Assembly: GCA_017522255.1 (NCBI GenBank)
Contig: JAFWZP010000087.1
Span: 42,064-106,063, forward strand
Source of the DNA: Bacteroidales bacterium
GTDB lineage: Bacteria; Bacteroidota; Bacteroidia; Bacteroidales; P3
Direction of reading: 5' to 3'
Length of the DNA stretch: 64,000 nt
The first letter of the stretch is position 1; every line of letters begins with the position of its first letter. Shown one piece after another: positions 8,985 to 17,298 of this stretch. A model generated the notes under the pieces. That model was not told the DNA's origin. It worked only from the letters and a program-made list of their open reading frames with translations, and did no database searches. The translations under genes were made by a program, and so were the position numbers.

Positions 8985-9386
8985 ATGAAAGTAGCAGTAA
9001 CACACGAAAACGGACAAATATTCGGTCATTTTGGTCGCACCGAAACATTTAAAGTTTACGAAATAGAAAACGGACAAATAGTGTCGTCGCAAGTGGTAGG
9101 CACCGACGGACAAGGCCATGGAGCATTGGCTATAATACTAAACGATATGCAAATAGATGCCCTTATATGCGGAGGCATTGGCGGAGGAGCACAAGCAGCA
9201 TTAGCCCAATTGGGAATAAAACTTTATGGTGGTTGCCAAGGCAGCTGCGACGATGCAGTGCAAGCACTTATAGAAGGCAAACTTGACTACAACCCCAACG
9301 TACAATGCAACCATCACCACCACGAACACGGCGGCGAAGGACACACATGCGGCAGCCACGGTTGCGGCAGCGGACACTGCCACTAA
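8985..9386 (+). CDS. NifX/NifB-type iron-molybdenum cofactor-binding domain protein with His/Cys-rich tail
   Basis: The first ~100 residues of this 133-residue protein form a dinitrogenase iron-molybdenum cofactor-binding domain (PF02579 type): MKVAVTHENGQIFGHFGRTE, then GGIGGGAQAALAQLGIKLYGG and CDDAVQALIEGKL. Family members bind iron-sulfur or molybdenum clusters, and many act outside nitrogen fixation. The last ~25 residues are an extreme metal-binding tail containing HHHHEHGG, three Cys and nine His. No nif genes are nearby, so a role in metal or cluster handling is more likely than nitrogenase assembly. It is monocistronic, with its own promoter and terminator. Confidence 0.88.
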   Translation: MKVAVTHENGQIFGHFGRTETFKVYEIENGQIVSSQVVGTDGQGHGALAIILNDMQIDALICGGIGGGAQAALAQLGIKLYGGCQGSCDDAVQALIEGKLDYNPNVQCNHHHHEHGGEGHTCGSHGCGSGHCH

Positions 9387-9471
9387 TAATTAACGCATAG
9401 TACTTGCCTTTAGCTTATGGCTATCAACAATCAATCCAAAGCTAAACAATAGTAAAGATAACACATTAAGG

Positions 9472-9507
9472 CAACGAAACTATATACTAAGTTTCGTTGT
9501 CTTTTTG
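9472..9507 (+). terminator. Terminator after the NifX-like gene
   Basis: A 9-bp perfect stem (9472-9480 with 9491-9499), a 10-nt loop and a T-rich tail lie 85 bp after the stop codon. Confidence 0.75.
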
Positions 9508-9534
9508 CTTTACCCCTACCCCAAAAGTTATCCC

Positions 9535-9800
9535 TGCCCACTATAAAACTTATTTTTGCCCACTGCAAAAGTATATCCCAAGGTTTGGGACGAATATTCG
9601 GTGTGTAGAAACATGCCGCGGCACGTCTCTCTTATATTTGGCATTTTGGAGACGCACCACGGCACGTCTGTACGATCGGGGGTGTTAATTACTATTCCTA
9701 ATGCCCCTTAAAATTTCACCTTCATACTATCCACAAAAAAAATGGGTACCTATTTTACTTCTGATGGGTACCCATTTTGGGGTAAAAATAGTACCCATTT
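9535..9800. repeat. Phased 22-bp arrays II in a gene-free region
   Basis: TGCCCACT occurs at 9535 and 9557 (22 bp). ATGGGTACC occurs at 9742 and 9764 (22 bp), and TACCCAT at 9769 and 9792 (23 bp). The second cluster reads as a direct unit, a central palindrome ATGGGTACCCAT, and an inverted unit. CGGCACGTCT is repeated 41 bp apart at 9619 and 9660. The stretch 9387-10094 has no credible gene. Confidence 0.6.
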
Positions 9801-10094
9801 CCAAAAAATATAGTACTATGTAAACCAAAATATAGTGGGAATATGAAAACAGAAGAATACCCGGCACACAACCGGATTGAATACCAGCACCTTTCATCTT
9901 TTAACACAAACACTTTCCTTCTGCAAAAACAAACACACCTTGCCCCTATGAGGCAAAAAAGCCCTGTTGCAACGTGTTATTGCAAATGTTAAAATAAAGT
10001 TCTTGCAATGATGCTGCAATACCACATACAAGACATTGAAACGTTTCAATAAAAAATATTTTCAAAAACATTCGTATTATTCCAAAAATATATG

Positions 10095-10102
10095 TAACTT
10101 TG
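10095..10102 (+). promoter_or_regulatory. -7 box of the first BspA leader
   Basis: TAACTTTG matches TAnnTTTG. The equivalent position of the second BspA leader has TACCTTTG, and the following bases are conserved between them, so the shared block begins at the promoter. Confidence 0.7.
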
Positions 10103-10108
10103 CACTCA

Positions 10109-10513
10109 CAAACAAATAAGTAAACAATATGTAACAACGTAAAAATAAATATAATAAACATAGTATAAACATAGAGCTTGGTGCTCTTATTCTCATACCG
10201 AAATAGTCTGCTAAACTAAATCACAACGAGAATAAGACGGCATGGAGTTCACGCCTGATAGGGCGTGAATTTTCGTGTACTTATTATTTGTTGTAAGGAT
10301 ATTTAGCAGACATCCCCGGTATAAAATAAGGAAGTATTTTCGAAAGACTCACGCCTTTCTTTGTACCCCTTATTTACGGAATATCTGCCGAAAAGCTCAT
10401 AAAAAACAAAATTTTATGTATAAATTAAATTTCAATTTCACAAGCAAAACGATGCCAAATGGGGCATACAAAGAATTTATTTCAAACAATCAAAACAAGA
10501 AAGGAGGTATAAG
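10109..10513 (+). promoter_or_regulatory. Structured 5' leader of BspA-like gene 1, homologous to the leader at 43144-43563
   Basis: This ~400-nt untranslated leader aligns over its length with the leader of the second BspA-like gene. P1 pairs 10185-10194 with 10228-10237 (10 bp). P2 pairs 10195-10200 with 10317-10322 and 10206-10215 with 10302-10311 (16 bp in total). P1 and P2 interleave, giving a pseudoknot topology. P3 is a hairpin (10248-10255 with 10262-10269). P4 pairs 10324-10331 with 10368-10375. In the other leader P2 and P3 have different sequence but still pair. A second copy of the P3 left arm (TCACGCC, 10349-10355) could compete for the right arm. Confidence 0.75.
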
Positions 10514-10517
10514 ATGA
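10416..10517 (+). CDS. Conserved leader peptide, stop overlaps BspA start (ATGA)
   Basis: A 33-codon ORF reads MYKLNFNFTSKTMPNGAYKE and ends NKKGGIR. Its TGA stop overlaps the BspA start codon as ATGA, the classic geometry of translational coupling. The same position of the second BspA leader encodes a 41-codon peptide with the shared pattern MYKL, TS, MP, AY, EF and NKKG, again ending in ATGA; the length difference is 24 nt, a multiple of three. A hairpin ATGCC/GGCAT (10452-10456 with 10463-10467) lies within it and is also conserved. The sequence shows frame conservation only. A regulatory role is inferred, and nucleotide-level RNA constraint could explain part of the similarity. Confidence 0.5.
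   Translation: MYKLNFNFTSKTMPNGAYKEFISNNQNKKGGIR
10500..10508 (+). promoter_or_regulatory. Strong Shine-Dalgarno sequence before BspA gene 1
   Basis: AAAGGAGGT ends 5 bp before the ATG at 10514. Such a complete Shine-Dalgarno is rare in Bacteroidota and sits inside the leader-peptide ORF, which fits re-initiation. The second leader has the weaker AAAGGATG. Confidence 0.6.
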
Positions 10518-13500
10518 AAAAGGTATTATTATCTTTAGTTCTTACAATTAGCACAATGTTCTCATCTGTATGGGCATACGAAGTCGATTTTACTGCTACA
10601 GCACCTTCGGGACAAACATTGTATTTTTATATTACTACACACACATCACAATATAGTAGCGTAAGTGTTGCCGGCTGGGATGTATATAACGGTGATTCAA
10701 TATCAATTATAGGTAATTTGGTAATTCCATCATCTGTTACTTATAATGGCATGATTTATAGTGTTACTACTATTAATGAAGGAGCTTTCCAAGGTGGTAG
10801 AGATTTAACCTCCATAACTATTCCTAATAGTATTACTTCTATTGAACATGCTGCTTTCGCTGGTTGTACCGGATTAACCTCCATAACTATTCCTAATTCG
10901 GTTACTTTTATTGGGGAATATGCTTTCAATGGTTGTACCGGTTTAACATCTGTATCTATTCCTAATTCGGTTACTACTATTGAATATCATACTTTTGAAG
11001 GTTGTACCGGTTTAACCTCGGTTACTATTCCTAATAGTGTTACTACTATTGAAAGTTCTGCTTTCGAAGGTTGTACCGGTTTAACCTCAGTTACTATTCC
11101 TAATAGCGTTACTACTATTGGAGGTTGGGCTTTCGATGGTGTCATTAATATCGTTTATTATGGCACAGCAACGGACTATAATAATTGGGGAGCAATGTAT
11201 AGAAATAAATATTATGAAAATGGTTTCTTGTACGAAGATAGTACAAAAACAATATTGTTGAAATATGTTGGCACAGATACGAATGTTACTATTCCTAATA
11301 GCGTTACTACTATTGGAGGTTCTGCTTTTGCTGGTTGTAGCGGTTTAACCTCAGTTACTATTCCTAATAGTGTAGATACAATTGGATACTATGCGTTCTC
11401 TAATACCGGTCTTACTTCTATCACTATCCCGGAAAATGTAAAATATGTTGGTGGTACAGCTTTTGGTAATTACGGAAGCGAAATTCCTTCTTCTCTTACT
11501 ACCGTAGTATGGAATGCCAAAGATGCTACTATTGGAACTGATAATTACGGTAACGCATATTCTCCATTTTATGGTTGCTCCAATATATCTACTGTAACTT
11601 TTGGCGATTCGGTAAGAGTTATTCCTCACTATTTTTTTAGAAATTGTACCGGTTTAACCTCGGTTACTATTGGAAATAGTGTTACTACTATTGGAGGTTC
11701 TGCTTTTGCTGGTTGTACCGGTTTAACCTCGGTTACTCTACCAAATAGTGTAGATACAATTGGAGCTCAGGCGTTCTATAATACCGGTCTTACATCCATT
11801 ACTATTCCGGAAAATGTAAAATATATTGGATATGATGCATTTGGTGTTGATGGATATGACATCCAATCTTCTCTTACCACCGTGGTATGGAATGCCAAGA
11901 ATGCCTCTTTTTATAATGATGGTTGGAATAATTATTCACCTTTTGAGGGTTGCAGTAATATATCTACTGTAACTTTTGGCGATTCAGTCAGAGTTATTTA
12001 TGACGATCTTTTCAATGATATTGCATCAAATATAACACCAAATGTATATTATGGCAGAGATATTGAAAGCTGGATCAATATAGAGAGACAAGAAATTTTT
12101 CAAGATCGGGGAGGATTGTTTCGCTATACAAATTACAATTTATATATAAATAATCAGTTGGTTAGAAACTTGGTTATTCCCAATACGATTGATACAATAC
12201 AAGATTATACATTTTATCACTGTAATAGCATACAATCTGTAACCATACCGGAACACATTGAGTTTATAGGAAGATACGCATTTTTTTGCCCGAACATAAA
12301 TTCATTAACATGGAATGCTATAAACTGTAATTTAGAGGGCCAAATTTTTGGAGACTATAACGCATTAAACATAACTAGCTTAGTTTTAGGAGACTCAGTA
12401 CAAGTAATTCCTGATGAAGCATTTGTAGTTTTGGGTATAACAAATGTAAACTTACCGGCATCTCTAACTACTATTGGAGCTTATGCTTTTCTCGGATGTG
12501 TAAATCTTGCATCTATCACAATACCATCGCAGGTAACAACAATAGGAAATGGTGCATTTGCTGAATGTGGTAATCTAAGAAGTATAACAATGGAACCAAC
12601 GGTGCCTCCTACAATTTATACAGGTACATTTGATGAGGTAGGAACGGGTGTAAGAGTAAATGTGCCATGTGGTACAGTGGAAGACTATAGTTCGGCTCCT
12701 TTCTGGTTCAACTTCTCTAATATCAGACAGTCAAGCGAATGCTTTAGAACTATAACAGTAATAAGTTTAAATACCTCGCAAGGTACAGTATTGGGTAGTG
12801 GCTCATACGAATATGGAAGTACTGCCACAATAGCTGCCATACCAAAGAGCGGTTATCAGTTCTATCAATGGAACGATGGCGATGTAAGCAATCCTCGTAG
12901 TTTGGTAGTGTCGAGCGATTCGTCGTTTATTGCTACATTCTCGTCAATTACAACCGGCGGTGGCTTAGTACACGACACTTTGTATGTGGACAGATACATC
13001 TACGACACTATTTATACAACAGTTCACGATACTGTAAGCAACAACATTTACGATACTGTAATTATAACAAACTACGATACTATCATCAACACCGTTTATG
13101 ATACAATAATAACCACAATTAATGATACAGTTACTATAACTCAGTATGATACTATCATCAACACCGTTTACGATACTGTTATCAATACCGTTTACGACAC
13201 GATAACAGTATCCGAAACATACTATACATTAGATGTAACATCTACCAACTCGGCACAAGGAATAGGAGCAGGCGGTGGCAGCTATCCTTCGGGCTGTGTG
13301 GTAACTATAGTAGGTCTGCCAATGGAAGGCTACCGCTTTGTAAGTTGGAACGATGGCAACACCGACAATCCACGCCAAATAACCATAAGCGAAAATGCAT
13401 CTTATGTGGCTAATTTCAGCACCGTGGATATAGAAGAAGCACCCGAAGTGCAAAATCTAAGTGTTTACCCCAACCCTACCAACGGAGTTGTAACAATATC

Positions 13501-13666
13501 GGAATACGATGTAAATAAAGTAGAAATCTACGATGGAGTAGGTAAAAAAGTAAAAGAATACACCTCACAACGAGTATTGGATTTATCCGATTTATCATCA
13601 GGAGAATATATATTGCGAATTACATTGCCACAAGGCGTAGCAGTTCGCAGAGTAGTAAAACGATAA
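10514..13666 (+). CDS. BspA-like leucine-rich repeat surface protein with T9SS sorting domain
   Basis: The 1050-residue product starts with a signal peptide (MKKVLLSLVLTISTMFSSVW). BspA/TpLRR-type leucine-rich repeats (LRR_5) of ~23 residues follow from about 75 to 690 (for example LTSVTIPNSVTTIG). Two InlB-B-like repeats at about 745-805 and 900-960 (SGYQFYQWNDGD, EGYRFVSWNDGN) flank a low-complexity stalk of YDT units (IYDTIYTTVHDTV). The last ~75 residues (LSVYPNPTNGVVTISE to VVKR) are a T9SS sorting domain. BspA relatives bind host matrix proteins or other bacteria, so a surface adhesin is likely. Nearly identical DNA repeats in the LRR region would allow recombination. Confidence 0.92.
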   Translation: MKKVLLSLVLTISTMFSSVWAYEVDFTATAPSGQTLYFYITTHTSQYSSVSVAGWDVYNGDSISIIGNLVIPSSVTYNGMIYSVTTINEGAFQGGRDLTSITIPNSITSIEHAAFAGCTGLTSITIPNSVTFIGEYAFNGCTGLTSVSIPNSVTTIEYHTFEGCTGLTSVTIPNSVTTIESSAFEGCTGLTSVTIPNSVTTIGGWAFDGVINIVYYGTATDYNNWGAMYRNKYYENGFLYEDSTKTILLKYVGTDTNVTIPNSVTTIGGSAFAGCSGLTSVTIPNSVDTIGYYAFSNTGLTSITIPENVKYVGGTAFGNYGSEIPSSLTTVVWNAKDATIGTDNYGNAYSPFYGCSNISTVTFGDSVRVIPHYFFRNCTGLTSVTIGNSVTTIGGSAFAGCTGLTSVTLPNSVDTIGAQAFYNTGLTSITIPENVKYIGYDAFGVDGYDIQSSLTTVVWNAKNASFYNDGWNNYSPFEGCSNISTVTFGDSVRVIYDDLFNDIASNITPNVYYGRDIESWINIERQEIFQDRGGLFRYTNYNLYINNQLVRNLVIPNTIDTIQDYTFYHCNSIQSVTIPEHIEFIGRYAFFCPNINSLTWNAINCNLEGQIFGDYNALNITSLVLGDSVQVIPDEAFVVLGITNVNLPASLTTIGAYAFLGCVNLASITIPSQVTTIGNGAFAECGNLRSITMEPTVPPTIYTGTFDEVGTGVRVNVPCGTVEDYSSAPFWFNFSNIRQSSECFRTITVISLNTSQGTVLGSGSYEYGSTATIAAIPKSGYQFYQWNDGDVSNPRSLVVSSDSSFIATFSSITTGGGLVHDTLYVDRYIYDTIYTTVHDTVSNNIYDTVIITNYDTIINTVYDTIITTINDTVTITQYDTIINTVYDTVINTVYDTITVSETYYTLDVTSTNSAQGIGAGGGSYPSGCVVTIVGLPMEGYRFVSWNDGNTDNPRQITISENASYVANFSTVDIEEAPEVQNLSVYPNPTNGVVTISEYDVNKVEIYDGVGKKVKEYTSQRVLDLSDLSSGEYILRITLPQGVAVRRVVKR

Positions 13667-13739
13667 CAATAATGGCAAAAAGCTTATTTACAACTACTGT
13701 AATGTGTAATTAAAAAGTTATCTACCCATTAAATAAACA

Positions 13740-13773
13740 AAAAAAGGATGCCTTCTGTTTGGCATCCTTTTTG
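13740..13773. terminator. Bidirectional terminator between BspA gene 1 and ettA
   Basis: Twelve-base arms (13741-13752 and 13761-13772), with A-run and T-run at the ends, serve both convergent genes. Confidence 0.9.
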
Positions 13774-13777
13774 TATA

Positions 13778-15454
13778 TTATTGTATGAGTTTCTTGTAAC
13801 GTATGCGGTGCGGAGTGTCGTCGCCGAGGCGTTTCTTGCGGTTTTCTTCGTATTCGGAGTAGGACCCTTCGAAGAAATATACTTGCGAGTCGCCCTCGAA
13901 AGCCAATATGTGAGTACATATACGGTCGAGGAACCAGCGGTCGTGCGAGATAACCACAGCACAGCCGGCAAAGTTTTCCAAACCTTCTTCCAACGCACGA
14001 AGGGTGTTTACGTCTATGTCGTTGGTAGGCTCGTCCAGAAGTAGCACGTTGGCTTCGCTTTTGAGTGTCAATGCCAAATGCAAGCGGTTGCGTTCGCCAC
14101 CCGACAGCACACCGGCTTTCTTGTTTTGGTCGGTGCCCGTGAAGTTGAACTTCGACAAGTAGGCACGAGAGTTTATCAAGCGGCCACCCATTTGTATTTG
14201 TTCGTTGCCTTCGCTCACCACTTCCCACACACTCTTTTCGGGGTCTATGCTTACGTGCTGTTGGTCGACATAGCCAATCTTTACCGTTTCGCCCACGGTG
14301 AAAGTGCCTGCATCGGGCTTGTCCAATCCCATTATAAGGCGGAACAAAGTAGTCTTACCACAACCATTAGGACCTATAACGCCCACTATACCGGCAGGAG
14401 GCAGATTGAAGGTAAGGTTTTCGTAAAGCAGTTTGTCGTCGAAGGCTTTCGATACACCTTCCACTTCAAGCACCTTGTTGCCCAAGCGAGGACCATTGGG
14501 GATAAATATTTCCACATTGGCTTCTTTTTCTTTCACATCCTCGTTCATCATCTTGTCGTAGGCTGCCAAACGTGCTTTACCCTTGGCATGACGAGCCTTA
14601 GGAGCCATACGCACCCATTCCAATTCGCGTTCCAATGTTTTGCGGCGTTTGCTTTCGGCTTTTTCTTCCATAGCCATACGCTTGGTTTTTTGGTCGAGCC
14701 ACGAAGAGTAGTTGCCTTGCCATGGAATGCCTTCGCCACGGTCCAGCTCAAGAATCCAGCCTGCCACATGGTCGAGGAAGTAACGGTCGTGGGTAACGGC
14801 AATAACGGTACCCTTGTATTGTTGAAGATGTTGCTCCAGCCAGTCGATGGATTCGGCATCGAGGTGGTTGGTAGGCTCGTCCAGCAGCAATATATCCGGC
14901 TCTTGAAGCAACAAGCGACATAGTGCCACACGGCGACGTTCGCCCCCCGAAAGGTGCTTAACCAACTCATCTTCGTCGGGGCAACGCAAAGCATCCATAG
15001 CACGTTCGAGCTTGTTGTCCAAGTTCCAAGCATCGTGTTGGTCCAGCAGTTCCATCACCTCGCCTTGGCGTTCGATGAGTTTTGTCATCTCGTCGTCGCT
15101 CATAGGTTCGGCAAACTTCATGTTTATTTCTTCGTATTCTTTCATCAAGTCCACAGTTTCTTGCACTGCTTCTTGCACCACTTCTTTCACGGTTTTGGTG
15201 TCGTCGAGCTTAGGCTCTTGTTCCAAATAACCCACCGAATAGCCCGGCGAGAACACCACTTCGCCCTGATAGCTTTTATCCACACCGGCTATAATTTTCA
15301 GCAACGATGACTTTCCCGAACCATTCAAACCTATGATACCAATCTTGGCACCATAAAAAAATGATAAATAAATATCTTTCAACACCTGCTTTGATGGAGG
15401 ATATATTTTGCTTACTCCAACCATCGAAAAAATAATCTTTTTATCGTCGGCCAT
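13778..15454 (-). CDS. ettA: ABC-F translation factor, energy-dependent translational throttle EttA
   Basis: The 558-residue cytoplasmic protein has two ABC ATPase domains and no transmembrane segment. Walker A motifs are GLNGSGKSS and GPNGCGKTT. Signature motifs are LSGGERRRVALCRLL and LSGGERNRLHLAL. Walker B motifs are DILLLDEPTNHLD and NVLLLDEPTNDID. The linker contains the charged P-site tRNA-interaction region, and the length matches EttA (~555). EttA binds the ribosomal E site and gates the first elongation step according to the ATP/ADP ratio. It is monocistronic, with a -7 box 60 bp upstream. Another ABC-F paralogue is possible but less likely. Confidence 0.93.
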   Translation of the reverse strand: MADDKKIIFSMVGVSKIYPPSKQVLKDIYLSFFYGAKIGIIGLNGSGKSSLLKIIAGVDKSYQGEVVFSPGYSVGYLEQEPKLDDTKTVKEVVQEAVQETVDLMKEYEEINMKFAEPMSDDEMTKLIERQGEVMELLDQHDAWNLDNKLERAMDALRCPDEDELVKHLSGGERRRVALCRLLLQEPDILLLDEPTNHLDAESIDWLEQHLQQYKGTVIAVTHDRYFLDHVAGWILELDRGEGIPWQGNYSSWLDQKTKRMAMEEKAESKRRKTLERELEWVRMAPKARHAKGKARLAAYDKMMNEDVKEKEANVEIFIPNGPRLGNKVLEVEGVSKAFDDKLLYENLTFNLPPAGIVGVIGPNGCGKTTLFRLIMGLDKPDAGTFTVGETVKIGYVDQQHVSIDPEKSVWEVVSEGNEQIQMGGRLINSRAYLSKFNFTGTDQNKKAGVLSGGERNRLHLALTLKSEANVLLLDEPTNDIDVNTLRALEEGLENFAGCAVVISHDRWFLDRICTHILAFEGDSQVYFFEGSYSEYEENRKKRLGDDTPHRIRYKKLIQ

Positions 15455-15513
15455 ATCTTGTAATATTTTGTATATTAATATTTATATAATCTAAACCTAT
15501 TTATTTGATAGTG

Positions 15514-15521
15514 CAAAGATA
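15514..15521 (-). promoter_or_regulatory. -7 box for ettA
   Basis: TATCTTTG on the minus strand, with a TTG 19 bp upstream as a possible -33 element. Confidence 0.65.
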
Positions 15522-15762
15522 CAAAATATTTACGACATAACAACCTAATGCACCAAGAGGTGTCTCCTAAGTGCCGTGTCCTGCCTTTTCCTTTTCTAAA
15601 TATTATCGGTTCTTTTATCCTGCAAAGCCGCCGTCATCGTTGCCACCGCTGTCAAACTCTTTCACTTCGCCGTTGTGGTTTACTTTCTGTTTTTTCTTTA
15701 AATATCCTACAGACATTTTATTGCGGTTTTATATGTTTGTATTTCAATTAATTTGCGTTTTG

Positions 15763-15995
15763 TTCGAGAATGATGATTGACAAACTTCGAGAGTGATAGT
15801 CGAAAGAGTTCGATTGCGATAGTCTCCTTATGCCATAAGGGCGGTCTCCTTATGCCATAAGGAGGGCTTCCTTATGCCATAAGGAGGGTGTCCTTATGGC
15901 ATAAGCGAACCATCGCTCTCGTACTTTGTCGACTATGCTAATCGAAGTTTGTCGACCATGCTAATCGAAGTTTGCCGACCATTGCTTTCGAAGGG
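15763..15995. repeat. Phased array III: direct block, palindromic block, inverted block
   Basis: Three TTCGA-headed units start at 15763, 15786 and 15809 (period 23). Four near-identical perfect palindromes CCTTATGCCATAAGG start at 15826, 15848, 15870 and 15892 (period 22; the last has the centre changed to G). Three TTTGTCGAC-headed units start at 15925, 15948 and 15971 (period 23). The third block is the reverse complement of the first in sequence. Both 22 and 23 are non-multiples of three, so this is not coding. It occupies the 979-bp divergent gap between ettA and panC. The rest of the gap is featureless except for a possible decayed MITE remnant near 16070-16105. Confidence 0.85.
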
Positions 15996-16337
15996 ATATT
16001 TTTCCACCCTCGAAAACAGTCTGTTTCGGTTCGCCTGACTTAAGTTCTACCCTGCTTAGATATTATTTTTGGAACTTTTGCATTGTTGACTTCATCGAAG
16101 TTGCCAAACGCTGCTTTTACTCCTACTGATGGACTTGAAATTTCCTCGCGACGGCGATGAAACGACCTCACGACGTTGCACAAAAAACTACACGAGGAAA
16201 ATTTCACAACGTCGGGAGAGAAAATTTGGGGCAAATATCGGCTATTACTTAACAACCGGTTACATAACGGCACCGCATCTCGACTACGCTTAGGGCTATT
16301 GATATAAAAAAGACAAATCAATATCAAAAAAAAGTTG

Positions 16338-16345
16338 TATCTTTG
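16338..16345 (+). promoter_or_regulatory. -7 box for panC-pyrF
   Basis: TATCTTTG, preceded directly by TTG, 89 bp upstream of panC. Confidence 0.65.
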
Positions 16346-16433
16346 TCCGACGATAGGCAAAGATATACGCAATACATATACTTTGCAATAGTTTATTATT
16401 CAGACATTAAAGACAAAAAACATATTAATTGAA

Positions 16434-17276
16434 ATGGAAGTATTTTCTACAATAAAAGCGCTGCAAGAAGCAGTGAACAATGCCAAAAACAATGGCAAAA
16501 CCGTTGGACTTGTACCCACAATGGGAGCTTTGCACGAAGGACATCTATCGCTTATACGTAGTGCCAAAAAGCACTGCGATGTGGTGGTGGTAAGCATATT
16601 TGTAAACCCTATTCAGTTTAACAATGCAGATGACCTACGCACCTATCCTCGCACATTGGAAGCCGACTGCCAAAAGTTGGAGACCGTGGGTTGCGACATG
16701 GTGTTGGCACCTTCGGTAGAAGAGATGTATCCCGAACCGGTGAACGAAACCTACAACTTTGGCGAGTTGGAAGCAGTGATGGAAGGACCACGCAGACCGG
16801 GACACTTTTCGGGTGTGGCTGTAGTGGTACGTCGCTTGTTCGAGATAGTGCAACCTATGAAAGCCTTCTTTGGCGAAAAAGATTTCCAACAACTTGCCAT
16901 CATACGCCGATTGGTAGAGCAACTGCAATTAGCCTTAGAGATAGTGCCTTGCCCTATAGTGCGTGCCGATGACGGATTGGCTTTGAGCAGCCGCAATATG
17001 CGTCTGTCCGACGAAGCCCGAAAAATAGCACCTCAGATATATGCCACCCTCAAAGCAGCAGTAGACAAAAGTAAAAACCAAAGCATCGAAGAGGTGAAAC
17101 AATATGTGATAGACACCTTGAATGGATTTGGAGTGTTTGAACCCGAATACTTCGAGATAGTGAACGACACCACACTGCAACCCGTAGCCCAATGGAACGA
17201 TGCACAAGGCATAGTAGGTTGCATAGCAGTATGGCTCGACGGAGTGAGACTTATAGATGTAATACGATTTAAATAA
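16434..17276 (+). CDS. panC: Pantothenate synthetase
   Basis: The enzyme condenses pantoate with beta-alanine using ATP, the last step of pantothenate (vitamin B5) synthesis. The 280-residue sequence has the family length and its motifs: [15 protein letters not shown] with the HIGH-like HEGH nucleotide-binding motif, [18 protein letters not shown] and SSRNMRLS (KMSKS-like). No panB or panD is adjacent. It is followed after 22 bp by pyrF, so the two are probably co-transcribed. Confidence 0.96.
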   Translation: MEVFSTIKALQEAVNNAKNNGKTVGLVPTMGALHEGHLSLIRSAKKHCDVVVVSIFVNPIQFNNADDLRTYPRTLEADCQKLETVGCDMVLAPSVEEMYPEPVNETYNFGELEAVMEGPRRPGHFSGVAVVVRRLFEIVQPMKAFFGEKDFQQLAIIRRLVEQLQLALEIVPCPIVRADDGLALSSRNMRLSDEARKIAPQIYATLKAAVDKSKNQSIEEVKQYVIDTLNGFGVFEPEYFEIVNDTTLQPVAQWNDAQGIVGCIAVWLDGVRLIDVIRFK

Positions 17277-17298
17277 AACAAATAAAAAATATATCACA

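Noticed and set aside
10275..10415. Upstream extension of the leader-peptide frame
   Set aside because: The second leader has stops and frame-breaking indels in this part, while its RNA helices are conserved. Only the part from 10416 is frame-conserved.
14078..14923. Long plus-strand frames opposite ettA
   Set aside because: These are antisense shadows of a clearly conserved ABC-F protein, rich in His, Phe and Val as expected of reverse-frame translation.
16040..16372. Minus-strand ORF upstream of panC
   Set aside because: It crosses the panC promoter, has poor composition and no recognisable domain.
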